A stretch of DNA of 64,000 bases, taken from positions 1 to 64,000 of the forward strand of contig CAMNQX010000004.1 of NCBI GenBank assembly GCA_946550725.1. Reading direction: 5' to 3'. Positions 35,488 through 43,701 of the stretch are shown here, in pieces. The stretch is from an uncultured Clostridia bacterium. Its GTDB lineage: Bacteria > Bacillota > Clostridia > Oscillospirales > Oscillospiraceae. Numbering within the stretch: the first letter of the stretch is position 1; each line of letters opens with the position of its first letter. The notes under the pieces are model-generated. The model had not been told where the DNA came from. It made no database searches and saw only the letters and a list, made by a program, of their open reading frames with translations. The translations under genes were made by a program, and so were the position numbers.

Positions 35488-36525
35488 TTAGTGGGCGTTC
35501 TTCGCAGCCTGGGCGGTGGTAGCCTGCAGGGAGGTCACCTGGATGGAGCAGCCGGCGTCCAGCAGGCCCTGGTCGGCGGAGATGACATGCCCGCCAGCCT
35601 CCTGGGTGGGCAGACCGGCGACCTCGTCAGCGGTCTTGCCGACCACGAACTTGGAGAAGGCCTCGGACTGCTCGAACCACTCCTTGGTCACGCCGTTGTT
35701 GTCGTTGTCGATGCCGACAGGAGCCATGCCGTAGTCGCCCTTCAGGTTGCGCTTGGTGGCGGTGAAGGCAGTGTCCACGATCTCGCCGGCGGTGTTGATG
35801 GTGATCTTGGGCTGGATAGCGTCGTTGATGGCGGCCAGGATCTTGCCGTCCTCACCCACCACAGCGGCGGAGAAGTCGGTGTACATAGCGGCCAGACCGT
35901 CGCCGTCAGCGGTGGCGGGGGTGGAGTCGGCGGAGCTGGTGTGCGCGGCAACACCCAGAGTGAACTTGCCATTGGACTTGAAGCTCATGCCCTGCTCGTC
36001 GTTGCACGCGGCGGCAATCGCCTTCACAAAGTCGGTGACCTGCATGGAGCAGCCGGCATCCAGCAGAGCCGGATCGGCAGAGATGGTGTGGCCATTGGTC
36101 TCCTGAGTGGGCATATTGGTGATGTCAGCGGCGGTCTTGCCCACGGCGTACTCCTCGATGGCGTGAGCCTGCTCATACCACTCCTTGGTCACGCCGTTGC
36201 CGTCGTTGTCGATGCCGACGGGAGCCATGCCGTAAGCGTCGCCCAGCTCCATCTTGCTCTGGAAGGTCTTGGCGGTGTCCACGGCGCCGTCGGTGACATC
36301 CATCTTGTTCTGAGCCACGTCGATGCGGCAGGCGACGATCTTGCCGTCCTTGTCGGTGACGACGGTGGCCACGGTGGCGTCCACCTGGGCGTTGCCGGTC
36401 TCGGAGCTGCCCATGCTGACCTCCACGCCCATGCCCAGCTTGTAGTCCGCTTCCTTCTCGCCGCAGGCGACCAGACCGGTCACCAGCAGGCAGGCGCAAA
36501 GCGCGATCGCAAGAAACTTCTTCAT
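35488..36525 (-). CDS. tandem-repeat lipoprotein of unknown function in the Rnf-like operon
   Basis: A 345-residue lipoprotein: signal MKKFLAIALCACLL with lipobox LVAC and Cys21. Two copies of a roughly 120-residue module follow, at about residues 48-170 and 216-340. Both share YGMAPVGIDND, GVTKEW, VGKTA and LLDAGCS-x-QVT. Each module also contains a DGKI-type strand resembling the FMN_bind fold, but the usual SGAT flavinylation motif is missing; the SMQVT/SIQVT segments sit where it would be expected. It is first in the operon. An exported electron carrier like PplA is a guess by analogy. Confidence 0.75.
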   Translation of the reverse strand: MKKFLAIALCACLLVTGLVACGEKEADYKLGMGVEVSMGSSETGNAQVDATVATVVTDKDGKIVACRIDVAQNKMDVTDGAVDTAKTFQSKMELGDAYGMAPVGIDNDGNGVTKEWYEQAHAIEEYAVGKTAADITNMPTQETNGHTISADPALLDAGCSMQVTDFVKAIAAACNDEQGMSFKSNGKFTLGVAAHTSSADSTPATADGDGLAAMYTDFSAAVVGEDGKILAAINDAIQPKITINTAGEIVDTAFTATKRNLKGDYGMAPVGIDNDNNGVTKEWFEQSEAFSKFVVGKTADEVAGLPTQEAGGHVISADQGLLDAGCSIQVTSLQATTAQAAKNAH

Positions 36526-36607
36526 GTTGATGTACTTCCCTTCTTCTAAATAATGTGATTTTTCCATCTTCCCGTTCCGTATTCTGACGAGACGGTCGAT
36601 TGTTAAA

Positions 36608-36636
36608 ACAATAACACATCTCCGCTCATAAATCAA
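36608..36636 (-). promoter_or_regulatory. promoter of the nine-gene RnfB-less operon
   Basis: On the minus strand TTGATT (36631-36636), 17 bases and TATTGT (36608-36613), leaving a leader of about 75 bases before the lipoprotein start. Confidence 0.6.
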
Positions 36637-36689
36637 GTCTTTTCGCAAATTTTCCTCCACCCTATTTGGCAAATTTTTATGCAGACAGC

Positions 36690-36721
36690 AAAAGACCCCG
36701 GAGCACAAACTCCGGGGTCTT
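36690..36721 (-). terminator. terminator of tRNA-Val(GAC)
   Basis: AAGACCCCGGAG pairs with CTCCGGGGTCTT three bases after the tRNA. The T-tract is short and broken (TTTTGC). Confidence 0.75.
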
Positions 36722-36724
36722 GTT

Positions 36725-36801
36725 TGGTGGACGATACAGGACTTGAACCTGTGACCTCCCGCACGTCAAGCGGATGCTCATACCAGCTGAGCTAATCGTC
36801 C
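36725..36801 (-). tRNA. tRNA-Val(GAC)
   Basis: Minus-strand cloverleaf: acceptor GGACGAT/ATCGTCC, encoded CCA, anticodon stem TCCGC/GCGGG around loop TTGACGT, giving GAC for valine. It is a single-gene transcript between a perfect promoter and a terminator. Confidence 0.94.
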
Positions 36802-36814
36802 GAACAGCTAGGAT

Positions 36815-36843
36815 AGTATACCGCGTTTTGGACTCTCTGTCAA
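36815..36843 (-). promoter_or_regulatory. promoter of tRNA-Val(GAC)
   Basis: On the minus strand TTGACA (36838-36843), 17 bases and TATACT (36815-36820), 14 bases before the tRNA. Confidence 0.8.
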
Positions 36844-36883
36844 GGGTCAAAGCGGGAAATTTTCATTTTTCTTCTCTGCCGCC

Positions 36884-36912
36884 TTGCGCAAGCGGACGGA
36901 ATGTGGTAGAAT
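36884..36912 (+). promoter_or_regulatory. promoter of tRNA-Arg(CCT)
   Basis: TTGCGC (36884-36889), 17 bases and TAGAAT (36907-36912), 13 bases before the tRNA. Confidence 0.7.
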
Positions 36913-36925
36913 ACCCTCGTTCCAC

Positions 36926-37002
36926 GCCCTTGTAGCTCAGTTGGATAGAGCGACCGCCTCCTAAGCGGTAGGCCGGAGGTTCGACTCCTCTCAAGGGTGC
37001 CA
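36926..37002 (+). tRNA. tRNA-Arg(CCT)
   Basis: Cloverleaf on the plus strand: acceptor GCCCTTG/CAAGGGT, discriminator G, encoded CCA, anticodon stem ACCGC/GCGGT around loop CTCCTAA, giving CCT for arginine AGG codons. Confidence 0.95.
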
Positions 37003-37006
37003 TAAA

Positions 37007-37037
37007 GGCCGCCGCGCCCCGCGGCGGTCTTTTCTTT
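37007..37037 (+). terminator. terminator of tRNA-Arg(CCT)
   Basis: GGCCGCCGC pairs with GCGGCGGTC and is followed by TTTTCTTT. Confidence 0.8.
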
Positions 37038-37076
37038 CCTGACGACACGTTTTCACGTTTTACGGAGGATAACAGG

Positions 37077-38027
37077 ATGGACTATAACAAAAAGCAAAGA
37101 CTCATCATCTTCGCGGTTTTAGCAGCCTTTCTTGGCGGATGTTTGATTTTTGTCGTGGTTGTCAATCTCGCTGTACTCTGGGGTCTTCCCCCGGTGGCGT
37201 TCAATTTCCCTTTGTCCAAAAACGAAACCCGTTACTCCGATTCCTCCCATATCTATGAATACGACCTCGCCACAAAGCGGGTCACGCCCCACTTTATTGA
37301 TAGGCTGGAGTGGTTGGACGCGGACATGGCGGCCAGGCTCGTACTGGGGCGGAGGGGAGACGCCATCGTGGAACTGGACCTGACAAACGATTCCATTCGG
37401 GAGCTGGGCCCGGCTTCCTACCAGAACCAGCCGCTGGAATTTGTGCGGCGGCGGCCGGGAACGGAGGACTACTGCGGCATTACGGAGGGCGGCAAGCTGG
37501 TACTGTGGGATCAGGCCGACCATGATTTTGTTCTACTGAAAACCATAGACTGGAACGGCTTTTCCTTCAGTTGCTCTTGGTCAGGGGATGGTCAAAAGTG
37601 CTTCATCCCGGACGAGATAGGGATTGCCTATATTGATATGGACACGCTGGAAGAAACACACTGGCTCACGCTTCCAGCATATTTTCCTAAACCCAGCGTA
37701 GATTATCTCTATTACAAAAATGCTTTTTCCGTGTCGTCGGATCAAAACACAGTGGTGTATTGCACAGAGGAAGAAAAACTGATGCTGGCAACGGTCAGCG
37801 AAGATGGAAGCATCATTAAAGAGGTAGAATTAGGAGAGTTTAAGGGTGACTGTGCATTTACCATTTTAGACAACGATACAGTCATTTTTGTTTGCAGCAA
37901 AATTGATCCTTTTCTGTTTATGCATTCAGAATATGAAATTAGATTATATCGTGAAGGAGCACTTCGTAAAGTGAAGAAAACGGATTGGGCAAACAATGCC
38001 GGGAGCGGCACATATGTCTTTTGGTAA
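37077..38027 (+). CDS. hypothetical membrane-anchored protein, propeller-like exported domain
   Basis: A 316-residue protein, not recognised. One membrane helix (residues 9-35) is followed by an exported domain with short repeated beta units such as IYEYDLATKRV, AIVELDLTND and IAYIDMDTLEE, which suggest a TolB/WD-like propeller. Its last third, from about base 37680, is clearly richer in A and T than the first part and than its neighbours. That may point to recent acquisition or a fusion. It ends at a strong terminator shared with ilvC. Function unknown. Confidence 0.75.
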   Translation: MDYNKKQRLIIFAVLAAFLGGCLIFVVVVNLAVLWGLPPVAFNFPLSKNETRYSDSSHIYEYDLATKRVTPHFIDRLEWLDADMAARLVLGRRGDAIVELDLTNDSIRELGPASYQNQPLEFVRRRPGTEDYCGITEGGKLVLWDQADHDFVLLKTIDWNGFSFSCSWSGDGQKCFIPDEIGIAYIDMDTLEETHWLTLPAYFPKPSVDYLYYKNAFSVSSDQNTVVYCTEEEKLMLATVSEDGSIIKEVELGEFKGDCAFTILDNDTVIFVCSKIDPFLFMHSEYEIRLYREGALRKVKKTDWANNAGSGTYVFW

Positions 38028-38030
38028 AAC

Positions 38031-38063
38031 AAGGGGCGGGACGCATAACGCGTCCCGCCCCTT
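38031..38063. terminator. bidirectional terminator between hypothetical gene and ilvC
   Basis: AAGGGGCGGGACGC pairs with GCGTCCCGCCCCTT around a short ATAAC loop, between two convergent genes. Confidence 0.88.
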
Positions 38064-38087
38064 TCTTGTGTCAATGTCTGAACCTGA

Positions 38088-39107
38088 TTAGTTGGACGCG
38101 GTGTCCATATCCTGATCGTCGCCCCAGATCATGTTCTTACGGAGCTGGGCGCCCACGACCTCCATCTGGTGCTTGGCCAACTGGGCGCGCTTGGAGTTGA
38201 AGAAGGTACGGCCATTCTTGTTCTCGGCGATCCACTTGCCGGCGAAGGTGCCGTCCTGGATGTCGGAGAGGACGGCGCGCATGCGGGCCTTGGTCTCCTC
38301 GTGGGGGATGACGCGGGGGCCGGAGACATACTCGCCGAACTCGGCGGTGTCCGAGATGGAGTAGTTCATCATGCCAATGCCGCCCTTGTTGATGAGGTCC
38401 ACGATGAGCTTCAGCTCGTGGATGCACTCGAAATAGGCGTTCTCCGGCTCGTAGCCCGCTTCCACCAGGGTCTCGAAGCCGCAGCGCATCAGATCCACCA
38501 CGCCGCCGCAAAGGACGGTCTGCTCGCCAAAGAGGTCGGTCTCGGTCTCGTCGTGGAAGGTGGTCTCCATCACACCGGCCCGGGCGCCGCCGATGCCCGC
38601 AATATAGGCCAGGGCGGTCTGATAGGCCTTGCCCGTGGCGTCCTGCTCCACGGCCACCAGGCAGGGAACACCCTTCCCGGCGACATAGGTGGAACGCACG
38701 GTGTGGCCGGGGCCCTTGGGGGCCGCCATAAACACATCCACGCCTTTGGGGGGCACGATCTGCTGATAGCGGATGTTGAAGCCGTGGGCGAAGGCCAGGG
38801 CGTTGCCCTCCTCCAGATTCGGCTCGATGTCCCGCTTATAGACCTCGGCCTGCACCTCGTCGTTGATGAGGATCATCACGATGTCGCCCCACTTGGCGGC
38901 GTCGGCCACGGTCTTGACCGCCAAGCCGGCCTTCTCCGCCTCCGCCCAGCGCTTGGAGCCCTGGCGCAGGCCCACGCATACGTCGCAGCCGGAATCCTTC
39001 AGGTTCAGCGCGTGGGCGTGGCCCTGGGAGCCGTAGCCGATGATGGCGATCTTCTTGCCGTCCAGCGCCTTCAGATCGCAGTCCTTCTCGTAGTACATTT
39101 TTGCCAT
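38088..39107 (-). CDS. ilvC: ketol-acid reductoisomerase
   Basis: A 339-residue class I KARI that converts acetolactate or acetohydroxybutyrate to dihydroxy acids for valine and isoleucine. The Rossmann motif [17 protein letters not shown] is near residue 25 and the catalytic Asp/Glu set lies in the [12 protein letters not shown] and [12 protein letters not shown] segments. The ATG at 39107 has AAGGAG eight bases upstream; the GTG at 39116 would overlap it. It is the last gene of the ilvB-ilvN-GNAT-ilvC run. Confidence 0.95.
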   Translation of the reverse strand: MAKMYYEKDCDLKALDGKKIAIIGYGSQGHAHALNLKDSGCDVCVGLRQGSKRWAEAEKAGLAVKTVADAAKWGDIVMILINDEVQAEVYKRDIEPNLEEGNALAFAHGFNIRYQQIVPPKGVDVFMAAPKGPGHTVRSTYVAGKGVPCLVAVEQDATGKAYQTALAYIAGIGGARAGVMETTFHDETETDLFGEQTVLCGGVVDLMRCGFETLVEAGYEPENAYFECIHELKLIVDLINKGGIGMMNYSISDTAEFGEYVSGPRVIPHEETKARMRAVLSDIQDGTFAGKWIAENKNGRTFFNSKRAQLAKHQMEVVGAQLRKNMIWGDDQDMDTASN

Positions 39108-39151
39108 GGTGAACACTCCTTATTGTAAATTGAAGTCAATGGGAATACGTT

Positions 39152-39607
39152 TCAAATCGTAAGGCTCAGGCCCATTTCCATCTCGTCCTCGTCGGAGCGG
39201 CCCGTCTCGGAAAAGCCCAGCGAACGGTAAAGCCCGCAGGCGGCGTGGTTCTCCGGGTCGACCGTCAAAAGGACCCGGTTTGAGTCCCCGAAGGGTTTTG
39301 TGCGGATATACGCCAGGGCCAGCTTCATGGCCGCCCGGCCGTACCCCTTTCCCTGATGGGCTTTGTCGATCATCAGGTGCCAGATGTTGTAGGTCTCCTC
39401 GTCGCAGTCATAGATGACCATAACATAGCCTACTACCTCCCCGCCGCAGCAGACGGCAAAGGGGGTGCACTGTTTGTAGTAGACATAGGCCTGGGCCAAA
39501 CTCCGAACAGGGTGGGACACAAATTTTTCCTGTCCCTCCCCCAATTTCAGGTCAAAGCAAGCGATAAAATTCGATTCATCTACTTTTTGCAGGGAGATCA
39601 AGTCCAT
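39152..39607 (-). CDS. GNAT acetyltransferase within the ilv operon
   Basis: A 151-residue GNAT enzyme resembling spermidine acetyltransferases of the PaiA/BltD kind. Seen: the YNIWHLMIDKAHQGKGYGRAAM acetyl-CoA motif near residues 75-95 and NHAACGLYRSLGF near 120. It sits between ilvN and ilvC on the same strand. Gaps are 145 bases after ilvN and 44 before ilvC, so co-transcription is likely. A link to branched-chain amino acids is not obvious and may be incidental. Confidence 0.82.
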   Translation of the reverse strand: MDLISLQKVDESNFIACFDLKLGEGQEKFVSHPVRSLAQAYVYYKQCTPFAVCCGGEVVGYVMVIYDCDEETYNIWHLMIDKAHQGKGYGRAAMKLALAYIRTKPFGDSNRVLLTVDPENHAACGLYRSLGFSETGRSDEDEMEMGLSLTI

Positions 39608-39752
39608 AAGTTCCTCCTTTGATATCGGAGGGTCAACGGGGCAACACCCTCCACTCGGTTGATGGGATGGCGTTCACATGATCATTCATTGTTGATCGTC
39701 CCCTTTCTTATGGATGATGATCTATTCCAAACACAGGTTTCCCTGTGGAGCG

Positions 39753-40307
39753 TTACAGGATGTTTTTGCCGATGTTGAACTCGGTGGTCTCCTTACGCTC
39801 GTCGCTGATGGTATAAGCCCCCCGTTCCAGAGCCACCATGCCCGTGCGGACCAGCTCCAGGATGCCGAAGGCCTCCAGCAGCTTCTGCATGGCCTCCGCC
39901 TTGCTCTCGTCGCCGATGAGGGCGAGGGTCAGGGACTGCACAGACACGTCGATGATGGACGCGCGGAAGATGTTGGCGATCTGGATGACCTCGTTTCGCA
40001 CCTCCGAGGTGGCCGCCCGCACCTTGAACATCACCAGCTCCCGGCGGATGGAGCGGTCGGGCTGCAGCTCCTGTACGGAATAGACACAAAACTGCTTGCG
40101 AAGCTGGTTCATAATTTGGTCGGTGGCGGCGTCGTCCCCCATGACCTCGATGGTGATGCGGGAGATGCGGGGGTCGTCGGTGGCGCCCACCGCCAGTGAT
40201 TCGATGTTATAGCCCTTGCGGGAAAACAGCCGGGACACCTGGGAAAGCACGCCCGCGGTGTTCTCCACCAGCACCGAAAGGGTGCGGCGACTGACCTGTT
40301 CTTTCAT
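39753..40307 (-). CDS. ilvN: acetolactate synthase regulatory (small) subunit
   Basis: A 184-residue protein. An N-terminal ACT domain opens RRTLSVLVENTAGVLSQVSRLFSRKGYNIESLAVG, the valine-binding domain; the C-terminal half matches the ALS_ss_C domain. It confers feedback inhibition on IlvB. It starts 12 bases after ilvB. Confidence 0.94.
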   Translation of the reverse strand: MKEQVSRRTLSVLVENTAGVLSQVSRLFSRKGYNIESLAVGATDDPRISRITIEVMGDDAATDQIMNQLRKQFCVYSVQELQPDRSIRRELVMFKVRAATSEVRNEVIQIANIFRASIIDVSVQSLTLALIGDESKAEAMQKLLEAFGILELVRTGMVALERGAYTISDERKETTEFNIGKNIL

Positions 40308-40319
40308 GCTCTCCCCTCC

Positions 40320-42029
40320 TTAATCCAGCAAAAAGCTGGTGGATTCCACGCCGCCGGGCACCATGGGGTGGACCATGGCGTCCTTGTGGATGGCGCACTC
40401 GATGAGATAGGGCTTTCCGCTGTCCACCGCCTTCTGGAACTCCGCGCGGAACTCCTCCTGGTTGGCGGCGCGGCCTCCGGCGATGCCGTAGGCCTCCGCC
40501 AGCTTGACGAAGTCCGGTCCCCGCTCCAAATCGGTCTGGGAGTAGCGTTTGCCGTAGATCAGACTCTGCCACTGGCGCACCATGCCCAGGGTGTGGTTGT
40601 TGAAGATGACCACGATAACAGGGATGTCGTAATGCTCCAGGGTGGCCAGCTCGTTGCAGTTCATGCGGAAGGAGCCGTCCCCGGTACAGTGGACCACCAC
40701 CTGGTCGGGGTTGCCCACCTTGGCTCCCATGGCGGCCCCCAGGCCAAAGCCCATAGTGCCGAAGCCGCCGGAGGTGATGAACTGCCCGGGACGGGAGAAG
40801 TGATAGTACTGAGCGGACCACATCTGGTGCTGGCCCACGTCGGTGGCCACGATGGCCTGGCCGTCGGTGACCTCCTGGATGGTCTCCAGCACCTCGTGGG
40901 GGTGAAGGATATCGTCCTTTTTCAGGGGGACCTCCTTGTGGGAGAACACCCACTCCCGCCACTGGGAGAATTCCCGCTTTTTCATCCCCCGGTTCAGCAG
41001 CTCCAGCACCTGTCGGGCGTCGCCGATGATGTGGTGGTCGGTCTTGACATTCTTGTCGATTTCCGAGCGGTCGATGTCGATATGTACCACTTTCGCTTTT
41101 TGGGCAAAGGTAGAAGGATCGGTAGCCACCCGGTCAGAGAAGCGGCAGCCGATGGCGATGAGCAGGTCGCATTCGCTGGCGGCGTAGTTGGAGGCGTGGG
41201 AGCCGTGCATCCCGATCATGCCGGTAAACAGCGGATGGTTGCCGGGCAGCGCGCCGCCGCCCATGATGGTGGAGGCCACCGGCGCATCCAGCGCCTCGAC
41301 GAACTTGCGGAACTCCGGCACCGCCCCTTTGGAGCGGATCACGCCGCCGCCCACCAGCACCAGGGGCCGCTCCGCTTCGTCGATCATGGCGAGCAGAGTG
41401 TCCACGTCCCGGCGGTCCGGCTCGGGGTCCTTCAGATCGTGGCTTGCCCGGCGCAGCAGACCGGCCAGCCGCCCGTGCTGGGCGTGCTGCTCCAGGGGCA
41501 GCGGCTCGAACTCGCACTCGTCCGAGGTCACGTTCTTCACGATGTCGATGAGCACCGGTCCCGGCCGCCCGGAGCGGGCGATGGCAAAGGCCTCCCGGAT
41601 GATATCCGCCAGATCCTCCACGTTGCGCACCAGGTAGTTGCACTTGGTGATGGGCATGGTGATGCCAGTGATATCCACCTCCTGGAAGGAGTCCTTCCCG
41701 ATGAGGTTTTCGTTGACGTTGCAGGTGATGAACACCACCGGCGAGGAGTCGTAATACGCCGTGGCGATGCCGGTGGTAAGATTCGTCGCGCCGGGACCAC
41801 TGGTGGCAAAGCACACCCCCACCTTCCCCGTGGAGCGGGCGTAGCCGTCGGCAGCGTGGGACGCCCCCTGCTCGTGGGAGGTCAGGATATGGCGGATCTT
41901 CTTTCCGTAGCCGTCCAGCTCCAGCTCGTCATACACATTCAGGATCGTACCGCCGGGATAGCCAAACACCATGTCCACGCCCTGCTCCAGCAGACACTCC
42001 ATGACGATCCTGGCCCCTCGCATTTTCAT
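40320..42029 (-). CDS. ilvB: acetolactate synthase catalytic (large) subunit
   Basis: A 569-residue thiamine diphosphate enzyme making acetolactate from pyruvate. Seen: VFGYPGGTILNVYDEL with the catalytic glutamate shortly after (SHEQGASHAADGYAR), a central FAD-binding region, and the ThDP motif GDGSFRMNCNELATLEHYDIPVIVVIFNN. AGGAGG lies seven bases before the ATG. The promoter at 42080-42108 gives a leader of about 45 bases, too short for a T-box or attenuator. Confidence 0.95.
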   Translation of the reverse strand: MKMRGARIVMECLLEQGVDMVFGYPGGTILNVYDELELDGYGKKIRHILTSHEQGASHAADGYARSTGKVGVCFATSGPGATNLTTGIATAYYDSSPVVFITCNVNENLIGKDSFQEVDITGITMPITKCNYLVRNVEDLADIIREAFAIARSGRPGPVLIDIVKNVTSDECEFEPLPLEQHAQHGRLAGLLRRASHDLKDPEPDRRDVDTLLAMIDEAERPLVLVGGGVIRSKGAVPEFRKFVEALDAPVASTIMGGGALPGNHPLFTGMIGMHGSHASNYAASECDLLIAIGCRFSDRVATDPSTFAQKAKVVHIDIDRSEIDKNVKTDHHIIGDARQVLELLNRGMKKREFSQWREWVFSHKEVPLKKDDILHPHEVLETIQEVTDGQAIVATDVGQHQMWSAQYYHFSRPGQFITSGGFGTMGFGLGAAMGAKVGNPDQVVVHCTGDGSFRMNCNELATLEHYDIPVIVVIFNNHTLGMVRQWQSLIYGKRYSQTDLERGPDFVKLAEAYGIAGGRAANQEEFRAEFQKAVDSGKPYLIECAIHKDAMVHPMVPGGVESTSFLLD

Positions 42030-42079
42030 GCCTTGTCCTCCTTGCTCATGGGTATACAGATAAAAATCCAGTATTGTTT

Positions 42080-42108
42080 ACTATATCGCTTTCCCCGCCG
42101 TTTGTCAA
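42080..42108 (-). promoter_or_regulatory. promoter of the ilv operon
   Basis: On the minus strand TTGACA (42103-42108), 17 bases and TATAGT (42080-42085). Confidence 0.8.
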
Positions 42109-42153
42109 CATTTCGCCCCCTCCCTTTTTTCGTCTTATTTTTCACAAATGTGC

Positions 42154-42182
42154 TGGACATTTCTTTGGGAAACGTGTATCAT
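42154..42182 (+). promoter_or_regulatory. promoter of the complete rnf operon
   Basis: TGGACA (42154-42159), 17 bases and TATCAT (42177-42182), 55 bases before rnfC and divergent from ilvB. Confidence 0.7.
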
Positions 42183-42237
42183 AAAATCGTTCCGTTCTAT
42201 TAAAATGGTAGTTGGAAACAACAAAGAGGTGAAAGCT

Positions 42238-43701
42238 ATGATCCATCGTTTCTTTGGCGGCGTCCATCCTCAAGGGCACAAGGAATATACCGAGGCTCTT
42301 GCCGTCGCCCCCCTGCCCCAGCCGCCGGAGCAGGTGGTCCTCTCCATGTCCCAGCACGTGGGCGCGCCCTGCGCCCCCACGGTCTCTGTGGGCGACAGCG
42401 TCACCGTGGGCCAGGTGGTGGGCGAGCCGACCGGTTTGGGCGCGCCCATCCATTCCAGCGTCTCGGGCAAGGTGGTGGCCGTGGAGCCGCGCCCCCATGT
42501 GGGAGGTTCGCCTGTCATGGCCGTGGTAGTGGAAAATGACAAGCTGGACACCCCCGCCGAGCCGATCCCCCGCCCCGCCAAGCCCGACAAGCTGACCACC
42601 GAGCAGGTCATCGAGATCGTCCGCGCCGCGGGCATCACCGGCATGGGCGGCGCGGGCTTCCCCACCCACGTCAAGCTCTCCTCCGCCCTGGGCAAGGTGG
42701 ATACCGTCATCCTCAACGGCGCGGAGTGCGAGCCTTACCTCACCGCCGACCACCGCCTCATGCTGGAGCAGCCGGAGCGGGTCATTGAGGGCGGCCGGGT
42801 CCTCATGCGTGCCCTGGGCCTTACCAAGCTGGTCATTGGCGTGGAGGCCAACAAGCTGGACGCGGTGGAGGCCCTGAAGGCCAAAGCCCCCGCTGATGTG
42901 GAGGTCCGCCCCCTGCGGGTGCGCTACCCCCAGGGCGCGGAAAAGCAGCTCATCCAGAACATCACCGGACGTCAGGTCCCCCCCGGCGGGCTTCCCGCCA
43001 ACGTGGGCTGCGCGGTGTTCAACGTGGCCACCGCCGCCGCCGTGTACGACGCGGTGTTTGACGGCAAACCCCTCACCCACCGCATCGTCACCGTCACCGG
43101 CAAGGGGATCGTCCGCCCGGGCAACTTCCTGGTACCTCTGGGTACGCCCATGGAGCACCTGGTGGAGACTGCGGGCGGTCTCAAGGGCGCTCCCGGCCGG
43201 GTCCTCTGCGGCGGGCCGATGATGGGCATCGCCCAGTACGACCTGACCGCCTCCACCATCAAGGGAAACAACGGACTGCTGGTCATGTCCACCCGGGAAT
43301 ATGCCCCCACCCCCAAGGGCGTCCTCACCTGCATCCACTGCGGACGGTGCGTCTCCGCCTGCCCCATGCACCTGGTGCCCCTGGCCTTCAACCAGCGGTT
43401 TACCGCGGGACACTTTGAGCAGCTGGAGGGACTTCGTATTCTCGACTGCATCGAGTGCGGCTCCTGCGCGTACAGCTGCCCCGCCCACATCCCCCTGGTC
43501 CAGGCCATCCGGGCGGGGAAAAACGAGGTCCGTAAGCTCCAGACCGCCGCCAAAGCCGCCGCAGCAAAAGCGGAGGCCGAGGCCAAAGCCGCCGAGGAAG
43601 CCGCGAAAGCGGAAGAGGCCGCCAAGGCGGAAGAAACAAAGGCGGAAGCGGACGTTCCCGCCGAGCCTACCAAAGAAAAAGAGGAGGCGACTTCCAAATG
43701 A
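42238..43701 (+). CDS. rnfC: RnfC of the complete Rnf complex
   Basis: A 487-residue RnfC. Seen: FFGGVHPQGHKEYT opening, NADH/FMN loop GMGGAGFPTHVKL near residue 135, and two [4Fe-4S] motifs CIHCGRCVSACPMH and CIECGSCAYSCPAH. The last 50 residues are an Ala/Glu/Lys-rich, probably helical tail not present in the paralogue at 33004. Start at 42238 follows AAAGAGGTG. It is first of six genes rnfCDGEAB. Confidence 0.94.
   Translation: MIHRFFGGVHPQGHKEYTEALAVAPLPQPPEQVVLSMSQHVGAPCAPTVSVGDSVTVGQVVGEPTGLGAPIHSSVSGKVVAVEPRPHVGGSPVMAVVVENDKLDTPAEPIPRPAKPDKLTTEQVIEIVRAAGITGMGGAGFPTHVKLSSALGKVDTVILNGAECEPYLTADHRLMLEQPERVIEGGRVLMRALGLTKLVIGVEANKLDAVEALKAKAPADVEVRPLRVRYPQGAEKQLIQNITGRQVPPGGLPANVGCAVFNVATAAAVYDAVFDGKPLTHRIVTVTGKGIVRPGNFLVPLGTPMEHLVETAGGLKGAPGRVLCGGPMMGIAQYDLTASTIKGNNGLLVMSTREYAPTPKGVLTCIHCGRCVSACPMHLVPLAFNQRFTAGHFEQLEGLRILDCIECGSCAYSCPAHIPLVQAIRAGKNEVRKLQTAAKAAAAKAEAEAKAAEEAAKAEEAAKAEETKAEADVPAEPTKEKEEATSK

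Noticed and set aside
42030-42110. Possible T-box or leader-peptide attenuator before ilvB
   Set aside because: The leader from the clear promoter to ilvB is only about 45 bases, too short for a T-box, and there is no run of Leu, Ile or Val codons.
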